Assembly: GCA_002900995.3 (NCBI GenBank)
Contig: CM035315.1
Location: forward strand, 2,387,826 to 2,451,825
Length of the DNA: 64,000 nucleotides
Direction of reading: 5' to 3'
Origin: Ganoderma boninense
Taxonomy: Eukaryota; Basidiomycota; Agaricomycetes; Polyporales; Polyporaceae
A program made the translations under genes and the position numbers. Position 1 is the stretch's first letter; every line of letters starts with the position of its first letter. Below are positions 13,501 through 23,273 of the stretch, piece by piece. The notes below the pieces were generated by a model, which had not been told where the DNA came from, did not search any database, and saw only the letters and a program-made list of their open reading frames with translations.

Positions 13501-13562
13501 AGGGGCGTTGCGTACTTTGCTGGCGGGGCGCGCGGAGGACTCTCGACGGAGTCGGTCATCAT
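10521..13562 (-). CDS. Gin4/Hsl1 (NIM1-type) CAMK serine/threonine kinase
   Basis: Septin- and morphogenesis-checkpoint kinase of the Gin4/Hsl1/Kcc4/Cdr2 group, which acts at the bud neck or septum upstream of Wee1 in yeasts. The N-terminal exon (13562 downward) gives a complete kinase domain from about residue 48. It has the Gly loop GECVGKGASGRV, Lys78 in AAVKIL, HRDLKPEN at 181-188, DWG (not DFG) at 203-205, and SPHYASPE in the activation segment. Later exons give YVDPMAKDLLSRMLVVDVNK, HPWLEGNTPGITYV, and a long Ser/Pro/Thr-rich linker (about 12250-11300). The last exon holds a KA1-like region with FKGWFSNLFHWRVQTLCLY and ends QTFLA at 10521. The C-terminal region fits membrane or septin binding known for this family. 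At least four introns are needed. Large opposite-strand frames across the kinase exon are shadows. Confidence 0.93.
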
Positions 13563-13972
13563 AGGCTTGGGGTGGGTCCTAGTGATGTGAACAGCCAGAA
13601 GATAAAAAGATAGTCAAGTAGAGGATGTGTATGGGTGTCGCCAGAGGGTGGCAGCGTTGGCGGCTGTCGTCGTCGTCGTCGACCCGCACGACCGAGCGTG
13701 AGAGAGAAAGACAACTTGTCCTCCGCCAGCCGAGCTCCACTCCAGAGTGAGGCTGCCGATCGGACAAACAACGTCCAAACATGTTGTCCCGAGCAAGTGC
13801 CCACGTGGGTAGCAGGGCTGACAGCAGTCCTTCACACAATGCTATGGTTAGCGTTAGAGAAGATACATAAGGTATGAAATCACAGAGAGCGTCCCAAATG
13901 AGTGTCCCGAAAATATGCAAAGAGTACAATAACAGATGTGAGACCAATACCTCCTCTAGCCACAGCGGCGCG

Positions 13973-15224
13973 TCATACAAGGATCACGGCGAGTAAGAGC
14001 GCCATAAGGACAATAATCAGGAAGACGATACACCATCCGGACTTCGTTTCTGCCGCATCACCAGTCAGCGACGTCGTAGGTTGTAAGGGAAAAGGGAGCA
14101 CGAACCCTCAGTCTGGCGGATAAACTTGCGCATCTTGCTCATGGCGGTGCTCAGCTTTGCGTCTGACCTATCGACGCCGCGCTCCAGGTCGTCGAGCATC
14201 CTGCGCCGCAAACGAGGTAAATTCTTTGTGTTTCCGCAGCATATATGACGCACTCGTTATGTTCAACGATCTCGCGGCCCATCAAGCCGGCTTGCTCGTG
14301 GATCGTATTCAATGTCCCGGCGATGGTGTCAATAGTCTCGTCTTGCTGCCGTATCATGAGCTACATCCCGTCCGTAAGCCTCAGTAACTTTGAGACAAGA
14401 ATGGACGCGAAGGACGCACCTCCTGCTCCTGCCGAGCCCATTCGGCCTGGCTATCCTCATACTCTGGAACAGGCTCTGCGGGACGCGATGTTGGGCCGAG
14501 CACGGACGTGGGTCGTGACCGCCGACCGCCTTCGACCTCCGCACGCATGTTCTATTCGGAGCAACAAAATCCGTGAGCACGGTCATGAGAAGGCTATGCA
14601 TATACCGACCAACGGTAAGAAACGGGCGTATTGCAAGAAACTCCGAGGCGCATTTAACAGGCCACTTCCTGTACAAGAATTGCAGGGAGCTTGACAAAGG
14701 CCTTCAGCGTGGATCTTAACCACGATGTATGCAGGGTCAGCATCTCGATTCGCAGGCAAGCGAGAGGTACGACAACGCTCGAAACGGCAGTCAAATGCAC
14801 GTACCTCGATTTCCTGCCGTACACGGCTTACATACCGCCGCCGTTCGATGACCTCCGTCTCCTCCAACCCGAACAGCCGCGCTCCGGTACTCTCCACGAC
14901 ACTGTCCAAACACGGATTAACCCCAACTCATGCACTTCGGAGGAGTGCAAGGCTTACTTGACGCTCTCCTCGAGGTCTTCAAGGTCCGCTTCCAATGCCG
15001 CCAGCGTCGCCTTCAACTACTCCCCAAGCATCCACTGTCAACAATCCATTCAGGCTTCGCCGGCACAGAATGCAGCCACGCACCTCGTTCCGCGCCCAGA
15101 TGAGCTCCTCGCTGTCCTCGCGCGCCGTGCTGCGGATGCGCAGGAACGACGCGCGGAGTGTCCCCGCCGTCTGCAGTGACGACTGGATCTCCTGCTGCAC
15201 CGCGTGGTACGGGTCCGTCGACAT
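13973..15224 (-). CDS. Tlg1/syntaxin-6-type t-SNARE
   Basis: Qc-type SNARE of the trans-Golgi/endosome that helps fuse endosome-derived and retrograde vesicles. The start is MSTDPYHAVQQEIQSSLQTA (15224), the N-terminal three-helix domain typical of syntaxin 6, continuing through LKATLAALEADLEDLEESVK. A middle exon has VVESTGARLFGLEETEVIER and RYVSRVRQEIE. The SNARE motif lies at about 14360-14130: RQQDETIDTIAGTLNTIHEQ, then REIVEHNEMLDDLERGVDRS and DAKLSTAMSKMRKFIRQTE. The zero-layer Gln fits the Q-SNARE class. A single C-terminal membrane anchor (SGWCIVFLIIVLMALLLAVI) ends two residues before the stop at 13973. There are about six short exons. The layout is complete and no lesion is seen. 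Confidence 0.92.
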
Positions 15225-15905
15225 CTCGCACCTTCTGCGTTCTATCCTTCGATGTTCGAACGAGGTGGTGAGAGCCAGGCGACCGCGGTGCACCTGGTCT
15301 AATTAAGCGGCGTTCAACGGGGTGAAGGATCCAGAGTCGTCGGGCTCCAAGCCTATCTAGTATCAAGGATGCAAAAGAGAGCGACAGAGGTGCTAGACAG
15401 AGGGTCAAGGAGCGTGCTGTTTCAGCTGCGCCGCGCGCGGGCTCCCAGCGACCGTCGTGGACAGTTGGTGGACGGTCACAAATTGAAACAGTTGGCAGAG
15501 TCCGGTAGCGCCCATTACCCGCATGCAGTCAGATCAAGTTCCAGCCCAGGCCCGCGGCGGCATTGAGGATTATAGTGCGCGGCGGTCTGACGGCTGAGAT
15601 TAACATGTCCATTCAGTAGTTAACGAGACAAAAAGGTACTAGCATAAAACAACAGGAAGAAGGGTGGCTCATACAACACACAGGCGAACGAGGCAAAAGT
15701 GCATACACACGACCGCAGCCAGAATAATCAGAAAGAACCAACCACAAGCTGTGTATCCTACGAAAGCGGCTCTAACATACGGTCATATCGCGCATCGTCA
15801 ACGACGCATATCGTACACCAACTCCAGCCCCAAGCAGACACACCACAAATGTCTGATCGGCCACGGAGTCACGGACCAAGAACAAGACAACAAGCCGAAT
15901 CGCGA
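15225..15905. other. Intergenic region
   Basis: About 680 bp between the SNARE start and the stop of the next minus-strand gene. It should contain the SNARE promoter near 15230-15500 and the 3' UTR of the RING gene. No coding or RNA feature is seen. Confidence 0.5.
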
Positions 15906-17513
15906 CTAGGCAGCATTCGCCGCCGGGGCCACGCCACGCTCGATATCAGGCTGAGGCTGCCCACCCCGCCCGAACGCGCGCAGGAATCCAAACCTTCCGC
16001 GTTCCTGCTGAGCAGCCGGCGCGGGCGAAGCTGCTGTAGCAGCGACAGTGGCCGTGACCACGGGCACGTGCTCGTCGAGCTCGTCCGATTCGCGGTGCTC
16101 ATCTTTCTCGGGGGGTGTTGTGGTGATGCGGAGCAGAGAAGTATACGCTAGACAGGAAATGAGATGAGATCGGATAAGTGAGGGATTCTTGTGGAGGAGA
16201 GAGATAAAGAACTCGAGAAGCTTACGCTGACGGCATACCGGGCAGAACCAGCCCTTGGCCTTACGTTTCCGCCGGGGGTTGGCTTGGATGACGGGGATAG
16301 CAGGGACGGGTGTAGGCGCAGGCGCGGGTGCAGGCGCGGAGCTTGCGGGAGCACCGTCTGCGCCTGCGCCGGTGGCAGCCGCACCCTCCGTGTTGCCCTC
16401 GGGGGCCGCACCGTCCGTAGCAGGAGCATCGGCAGCAGGGGCGGTCTCGCTTTCACTGTGCACGATAGTCCCGCCAGCGCCGAACTCAATCATGTTCACT
16501 GCGCAATCACGGCACGCAACCAGATGGCGACATGGCAGGAGAACGACCTCGCGGGGCGACGACAAGCAAAGGAGACATTCGGACGACGGCTCGTCCTCCG
16601 CTGTGGTGGGAGGCACGGTAGGCGGATAAGTATGGTTGTCCAATTGCGCTGTGGGAGGAGGCGCAGTCGGCTGGGCAGAAGTCGTGGAGTTGGCGGAAAG
16701 GCCATAGATTTCGTGCAGATGGAACGTGTGCAATCCAATCTGAAGGTAGCCAATTCAGCAACCTTCTCACACGGTGCTGGAAACCTCATACCGTTGCCTC
16801 ACGCTTCACGACCTTCACGACCCACGGCCTATTGATCTTCTCCTTCTTCCGCGCCTTCCACCGCGGTGGGAGGAGGGCCGAAGCGAACAACGTGCAGGTA
16901 GGTGGCCTGCTCATTCGGCGATGGGAGCTCCTTGCCGTTCTCGTCCAGTGCGACCAGCTTGATGTTGACCCGCACACCTTCCTCTTCCTCCTTGACCTCC
17001 TTGCCCTTGTCACCGTCAGCGGGCTGGGTATCAGCATCCAGAACGGCGAGCGCTGGGCCAGCGACGTTGCGATCCCGATTGCGCTTGCGGAAATAGAAGT
17101 TGGTGAAACGCTTCTTCCGCTGCGGCGAGCTCAGCCGCTGGCGTACCAGCGCGAGAAGACTTCTCAGGTTCTGGCGAGGTGGAGGGCTGCGGGCCTTCCG
17201 CTGACGAAGAGGCTGTGTGCTTGTACTCGAATCGGCCGAGCTCCAGCATCGCACCATCCTCGAACTTCAGCGTCTTGCCGAACCCTCCGTCGGTAGTCGT
17301 CTCGAAAACCAGCAGCTTGCAGAGACCAGACCGAGCTTTGCCATCGAGCCTTGCCAGGTGCGTAGACGCGAATGGTGTTTCGGGCGACAGTCGTCGAATT
17401 CGACGTGATATGCTGGGACGACATGATCCGGTCTTCAGCATCGTTCTCGGCGAAATCGCAATGTCGGACGCTTCAGATTCGAGGCGTGATGGTAGTCTGT
17501 GAGTCATTGGCAT
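15906..17513 (-). CDS. RING-finger protein (MGRN1-like E3 ligase) with a split RING
   Basis: Probable E3 ubiquitin ligase. The central part reads FHLHEIYGLS, then a RING beginning CLLCLSSPREVVLLPCRHLV and CRDCAVNMIEFGAGG. An Ala/Pro/Gly-rich insert of roughly 75 residues follows before the last zinc pair, in KAKGWFCPVCRQ. Upstream exons give KLLVFETTTDGGFGKTLKFE, LELGRFEYKH, FTNFYFRKRNRDRNVAGPAL and EQATYLHVVRFGPPP, then RPWVVKVVKREAT. This is the substrate-side domain found before the RING in MGRN1/RNF157-like proteins. The C-terminus is Ala-rich and ends at 15906. The 5' end is unsure: an open frame runs up to a Met at 17513, but a second frame with Met at 17424 (SSQHITSNSTTVARNT) could be the true first exon joined by splicing. 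I did not find a strongly conserved extreme N-terminus, so truncation is possible. Confidence 0.8.
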
Positions 17514-17876
17514 GATCTCGACCAGTCTTCTGAAACATCATTTTCCAAAGGAGACAGTCGCAAAGTCGGCCTCTTCAGATTTACCAGAGCTTGAAGCGTG
17601 GTAGTTGAGTAGTGTGTCTATGGCATTCAGATGAGTGAGCTGAACCACGAAAATTCATGGAATATAAAACGACCGCGGCCAAGTGTGATATCTGCCAAAC
17701 GTCCCACAGGAACAGACGTCACAAATGGTGGACGTGGGACAGAAATAACACATGCCGTCGTCGGACATCTCGGGTGTTCGGACATCTCGACAGACACGTG
17801 CAAAGCTCGATGGTTGCGGTGGAGGCCACTGAATGGTGAAGGAAGGTGAAATGGCTCAACAATCCCCGGATACGCC
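17514..17876. other. Short intergenic gap
   Basis: About 360 bp between two minus-strand genes. It is AT-richer than its neighbours. It probably holds the promoter of the RING gene and the 3' UTR of the small upstream gene. No other feature is seen. Confidence 0.45.
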
Positions 17877-18460
17877 TCACTGCGTACACAGTGAACATGG
17901 TCGTCGAGACAGCGGCAAAGTCGCTTTAGACGACATGAAGGCGACCGCGCATACAACGATTAGAGCGGTTCCATGCTCCGCGACGAGAGTATACAACGAC
18001 ATGCACTGACCTCCTTGCTCTTTGCAATCCAACCCTTGACAATCTCCGGGGTGAGCACGTCCGAGCTCTTCTCCTGGCTCTCCGTCCACTCGGGGCCCCC
18101 TCCGAGGACGCCAATGTTGGGTCCGAAGAGGGTGTCGCTCTTGGAGTTCGTTGTCGCCGTGGCAGCGGCCGGCGCGGCGACCGGCGCCGGGGCAGGCGTG
18201 CCCATGTCGATGACGACGGCGTTCTGGGACATGCGGGTAGCGACGCGGGAGACGGAGGTGTTGGTACGGGCGAGGTAGGGCTGCTGGTGGAGGTTGCGGA
18301 CTCGGTTCCACGACGCGTACTGGTGGTTGTCTGTGTGGAGAGAAGCCAAGAAGCGGGCGTCCGAGTGGACAGAGCCGCTCGCCGTCAGATCACGAAGCGG
18401 GGAAGCGGAGGGGGCGCGGGGAGGAGGCGGCTACGCACACCAGGAGGCAAAGCTGGCCAT
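17877..18460 (-). CDS. Small unknown protein (about 110 aa)
   Basis: I do not recognise this gene. A short first exon MASFASW (start 18460) is followed by an intron GTGCGT...CACACAG, and the next exon reads NHQYASWNRVRNLHQQPYLA, then RTNTSVSRVATRMSQNAVVI, an Ala/Pro/Thr-rich stretch, and SDTLFGPNIGVLGGGPEW. It ends TPEIVKGWIAKSKE at a perfect donor (AG|GTCAGT). Splicing to TACGCAG places a TGA (17877-17879) immediately after the junction, so the last intron sits right before the stop codon. The basic, Arg- and Ser/Thr-rich N-terminus without acidic residues could be a mitochondrial presequence (inference). No membrane segment is seen. Strong GC-ending codons in the middle exon support that it is a real gene. 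Confidence 0.55.
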
Positions 18461-20424
18461 ACGGCGGCGAGGAGGAGGAGGAGGATGGGGGACGCCAGGA
18501 GATTCCGAGGCAGGGTTATGGAGTCTGGGAGAGGAGCCTCGCTCGCAGGCGCCCCGGCCTCTCTCCCTCCTAATCTTAGATCTGCATTATTGGTAAGGCC
18601 ACCGATCCTCTGACAGTTCCTCCCACCACCCCAACATAATAAACATATCATCGCATTACACCACCGTCCTGTACACTCGGAGCGAACGGAGATCGAAATG
18701 TGGTCAAAGTACAGCTCGTTGTGTAGTCGTCGAACGGCGTGTCACCATCGGCATGGTCTCTATGTAAGGTAGGCCCAACGCAGATTCCGAACGCCGTCAC
18801 GCACTGGTCACAGACCCCCGTCGTCACCGTGGGCTTCATGCCACTGCTCTCATGTCGGCGTACCTGGATATCCCCTACAGCTTTCGCGGTACTTGCTTTG
18901 CAAGGGTTCATCCAGGGGGAGGGAGAAAACGACGAGGCTAGTCACGTGAGAAACACGTGATAGGGGCGAAATCTGCGTTGGGCCTACTTTACCTCGACCC
19001 CTGCGCAGCCTCGTGTGTGCGAGGAAGGGCGAGAAGAACCACTGCGCGGTGCTCCACCTTTAGAACATCCGATAACGTTGGGAATGACATTGGACAGCGA
19101 TACTCAATCAGCGTGGTCGCGGACACACAGACTCCGAACGGAGCGTTCACGATTGGGGCACATGGCAGTCACCCCAGCAAGGTCGGAGTGAGGCGCGTGC
19201 GGAAGTGGAACCTCTGCAGATAGTATCCTTTGGCAGGCATCATCAGAGACGGAGTCGGTTGCACGATATACCGACTCTGGGCTAGGATGTGCCTCGGAAT
19301 AAGACTTGGGCAGAAGGCTGGCAGAAGGAAGACCTCGTGGAGCAGGGTCTCTACGCCATCTTTCCATCCTCGCAATGTCGCATCCCGATACCCTGACTGG
19401 CTCACTGACATTTGCCCACACTGCCTTCCCCTCTGCTCGCTCATCCTGTACCTGTGAATACGAGCACCCCCAATCACAATGTCCTTACTCAGATGTCTCA
19501 GATGCTCACTTAACCTGTTTGCCGCGGATCAGAACACTGTTCAAACGCCGTACTCGACGGCGGAACGGGTCAACGTTTTCAGGTCAGCCGCATCTTCAAG
19601 CTTCTAGTCATTCAACTCGAGGGCTTCAGCCTGAAGTTTCAGCAGCTCCTTGTCCCGCCTCGCCACCTTATCCATCCGCTGTTGACCACATTTTCAAAAG
19701 TCCTGTCGATATCCTCTCGAAGAGGCCCTTCAAACATTAGTTAATAGTAAGTCTTAACTGAACTTGATGGTACCGCCGGTCGTGATGGCGTCCGCAGGGC
19801 GGGCAGAAATGTCCCCCTGTCCGTTGAAATATTGAGGACCGAGGACTGAGGTAGGCGGGTGTCACTGAGCTACTAAAGGCGTGCTTACGATGGTTTACCC
19901 GATGCTGCATCCTCCATAAAACGACGTGCCCGCTGTTTGCATGAACTGTCACTGTTTGCATTATGGAGCTGTCCACTGAAGTGGCCAGGTAAAACCGCCG
20001 AGAGGACTGTGTCAAGTCTGGCATGTACTCGGAGTCAGCGCCCCATCCCGGCGGTATGCACGGCATGAAATCGGGATAATATAATGGGTCGAGGATCCAG
20101 CCAGATTTATATCGACTGTCATCCGGCGAACAAGGTGCGACTACATACCTCAGAGACTTCGTGCAGTCTGCAATGTAGTGCGAATTACAAGAAGGAGGTG
20201 CGACGCATGAACTGATGGGGGAAAAGACTTCCTCTGACGGAGAACAAATCGGGCGAGCGAGCGGCATGCCCCTAGTCGGAGCGTCGAGAGGACACAATAC
20301 GTGCACGCATGTGTTGCAGCTTTTATACAGCATGTATTGCATAGGATGCCTTGCAGTGTCGTGTCATATGCATGTGAGAGCGAGTCGTGGCGGAAGGAAA
20401 TGAGGACAACAGCAAAATACAAAA
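18461..20424. other. Gene-poor stretch containing a MITE-like inverted repeat
   Basis: About 2 kb without a supported gene. The frames seen here (for example 19737-20342 minus) have no recognisable domain. The one structured element is the inverted repeat at 18764-18992, listed separately. Confidence 0.5.
18764..18992. repeat. Short element with 23-bp terminal inverted repeats (possible MITE)
   Basis: The left arm at 18764-18786 and the right arm at 18970-18992 are reverse complements with one mismatch in 23; the shared core is TAGGCCCAACGCAGATT. They enclose about 180 bp with no coding potential. The total size of 229 bp fits a non-autonomous miniature inverted-repeat element. I could not see a clear target-site duplication outside the arms. 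Confidence 0.5.
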
Positions 20425-20434
20425 CTACGCAATC

Positions 20435-20467
<33 letters not shown>

Positions 20468-21122
20468 GCCCTAGAGAATGAAGATGACGATTGCGCGTCA
20501 ATAATCTCGCGCATATATGGGACAATGGAGCAATACGCACTCGGCCTTCTTCGAGACGAAGCGAGCTTTTAGGATGAAGGGGAGCTTGGGCAGCCTGTGT
20601 GAGAAGCACATAATGAGTGATGATAAAAGAGACGCCAAAAGAGGCTCGCAAAACAGAAATGAATACTCACTGGCCGTTGCCCAAAACCTTGCCGTACCCG
20701 GCCTGGAGGGTGTCGATCACGGGGACGATCTCCGAGGTCTCGGTGAGGCCCTCCTTCTGCGCGGAGGGCACAAGTGTCCAGAGCTTGTCGACGTTGATGA
20801 TGGGGCGCCATTGGAGGTTGCGGGTGAGGTGGAAGCGGCGCATACCAACCTTACCGAAGTAACCAGGGTGGTACTTATCGAAGTTGGTTCTGCGGATAAT
20901 GAAATTATCGACAGAGATATGTCATTCGCACCGTAGAGGCGAAGGGAGGAAGAAATGAGGCTACAGGGGATGAAAGGAAGAGAAGATGAAGACGCACCTG
21001 TGGTGGTGCTGACCACCAGCGAGACCGCGACCTCCGGGGTGCTTGCGGTGCTTTCCTACACGACCGTGACCGGCCGAGACGTGGCCACGGTGCTTGCGAG
21101 TGTTGGAGAACCGCGTCGGCAT
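20425..21122 (-). CDS. RPL28: 60S ribosomal protein uL15 (L27a/L28)
   Basis: Large-subunit ribosomal protein uL15. The first exon begins [16 protein letters not shown] (start 21122) and continues with the rRNA-binding signature [16 protein letters not shown]. The second exon gives [20 protein letters not shown], then [18 protein letters not shown] and [14 protein letters not shown]. Short final exons give [19 protein letters not shown] and [14 protein letters not shown], ending at 20425. Total length of about 150 residues matches the eukaryotic family. The gene is divergent from RPB11, with about 560 bp between the start codons. Introns are canonical and short, as usual for fungal ribosomal protein genes. 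Confidence 0.96.
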
Positions 21123-21682
21123 TTTCTGCGGTGAGCAAAGGTATCAGCGCCTGATCGACCCGACTCCATCCAACCGTCCAAGGGCCCATCCACCGCTGAA
21201 GTCCGTCTAAACGCAGGCAAGATGATATTCGTCGGGAAGCCCGAGAGCAGCAGAGTCCAGCGGCGATGAGCTTGAGACGAAAACCAGCAGGGACTTACCT
21301 TGAGGGAGGCGGGAGTTGAAGGCGTATACGACGTTGCCCTCGTTGCCGGCAGGATTTCCTGAGCGGTGGCTGGATTGTTTGGCTGTGTTTGGTTTTTCAT
21401 TGACGCCCGAACTCTGGATTTAGGCGCGCTTGTCGAACGACTTGGCTCACGGACATTGCAGCGGCAGAGAGTGGATCGGCTGGTGAGTGAGTTTCTTATA
21501 ATATCTGGATGATGCTGGCTTCAACGAGGCCTCCATATTTATTGTCGATGAATCTTCGTGATTTCAAACTGTGTCCTGACTTCTTGCTGCATGAAGTTCG
21601 TCAGAATAGCTTGCTCACCCTTCTCTACAGGACCCCTTACTTCTCGTCGGAAAACCCCCTCTCCTGTTGGTAGATAGCTGCC
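21123..21682. promoter_or_regulatory. Divergent promoter region between uL15 and RPB11 genes
   Basis: A 560-bp region between the start codons of two divergent housekeeping genes. It likely contains both leaders and possibly a leader intron of uL15: a donor-like GTAAGT occurs on the minus strand near 21300. No single motif can be singled out with confidence. Confidence 0.45.
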
Positions 21683-22236
21683 ATGAATGCTATTAATCGA
21701 TACGAGCTATATGTATTGATGAGGGGGAGAAATCGTGCGTGACAAGCATCCAATTTCCTTCAGGCCGGACGACTCACGAGTACCACAGAGTTGAGGTGTC
21801 GGAAGACACCAAGATCCCCAACGCTGCAACGATAAAGATTGTCAAGCAGGACCACACCCTAGCAAACCTCCTTCGCGCGTACGTCCCTCTTTGACTGTTT
21901 GCCCTTCGCTACGCTCTTCCCAACGTCGTATCCCTGGCTACCGCTTCTAGACAACTCCTGGGGTACCCCAGCGTCCTTTTTGCCGGCTACAAGGTCCCCC
22001 ATCCTCTCCACCCCTACTTTCTCCTGAAAATCCAGACCGATGGGTCTATCACGCCCGCCGCGATCCTCGAAAAGGCGTGCACGGACCTCATCGGGATGGT
22101 GGCGACCCTCGAGAGCAAGTTCAAGCGCGAATTCACGATGAACAACGTCGAGGGCGGCGTGCAGGAGGACGCATATGGCGTGCCAACCACAGCAGGACAA
22201 TGGGAGAGTGGCGGCGCATATGTGGATTTGGGCTAG
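21683..22236 (+). CDS. RPB11: RNA polymerase II subunit RPB11
   Basis: Core subunit of RNA polymerase II that pairs with RPB3 in the assembly platform. The start MNAINRYELY (21683) matches the usual MNAP-RFELF terminus. The next exon gives RVEVSEDTKIPNAATIKIVK and QDHTLANLLR. After an intron (GTACGT...TCTAG) the third exon gives QLLGYPSVLFAGYKVPHPLH, then FLLKIQTDGSITPAAIL and DLIGMVATLESKFKREF, ending GGAYVDLG at 22236. The DHTLANLLR and LFAGYKVPHPL motifs define the family. The C-terminal tail is about 20-30 residues longer than in animal or yeast proteins. The exact first splice junction is not resolved: no canonical donor/acceptor pair I tried joined exon 1 and exon 2 cleanly. Confidence 0.93.
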
Positions 22237-23273
22237 ATGGTGGTCGGGAGTCAAGATTTGTTGGGCGGATGGGACAGTGGAGGCGGTCGCAGGTGCGGAC
22301 TTGTATTATATGCTGGAGCTAATACTTGTATTTTAGTCATTTTTTCCAATCATCTATTTCACGCACGTCGCTCCCGTCCACGATGAATACGACCTGCAGC
22401 GCCTCCATATCCTTGAGGTCTGATGAGTGGCTCATCTGAATTGGATGGTAGGATGTCATCAATCGACAACTCAATGAGAAGGCAAATGGTCTCGACCTTC
22501 ATAGGCGATGGAGATACCGATGCAAACAAACGATGAAGTCGTTGGGAAGGACAGGGAGGGTCGGACCCGACGAGAGCGAGGGTTCGACAAAATCCCTGTG
22601 CGCTGACCGGAAACCTTGCAGGCGCCACCCCCAGATTCCTTGCCCGACTGCCCTCACAACCTTGCGAGGTATCACCCTTCGCCATGGCCTCGTGTTCAAC
22701 AGCTATTCATACCTCCAATTCATCGCCAAACATGCCATCGCGCCCGCTATTCTCGTGCGCCGAATTCGGGCAAACCTTCGTCTAAACGGCGGGTGTAGCT
22801 CGGGGCCATACCACCTCTATTCCATTCTTCGGCACCGCGACTATAGACTATCACCACCACCGTCTTCGCTGTGCCTGAGCATCCTCGTGGGCTGTTCGCG
22901 CGCTGGTGCCGGCAGCGTGTGTATGGGCACCTGTGGTGCTGTCCACGAGGAGAGCGGCGCAGTCGTCATCGTGCTTCGACATTGATTTGGAAAATCACTT
23001 GCTCCGCAACGCCTGCATTGCGCTACCTTAGGGCATTCTAATATGCCGTCAGCGCCATGGTCGCGTTGCCGAGCGGTGGGATAACTCAACGACTGTCGAG
23101 TTTCCTCGGGTATACTGTGGATCATGGGCGCCGCATCTACCATTGTGGCACCGTTCTCGACATGATTCTTATAGCTACCTGTGCAGAGGAGACGTTCAGC
23201 AACGAGTATATAACGCATCCATCGGTGAGGTCGACGCCAGGCCCCAGCGCGACCTGACTGTCTCGATCTCACG
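22237..23273. other. Intergenic region upstream of the AA9 gene
   Basis: About 1 kb with no recognisable gene. The right end carries a TATATAA at 23207-23213. Confidence 0.5.
23207..23213 (+). promoter_or_regulatory. TATA box of the AA9 gene
   Basis: TATATAA about 65 bp before the AA9 start codon at 23274, a good distance for a short-leader fungal gene. Confidence 0.55.

Noticed and set aside
12735..13613. 292-codon plus-strand frame across the kinase exon
   Set aside because: The opposite strand encodes an unmistakable protein kinase domain with all catalytic motifs; the plus frame is a shadow.
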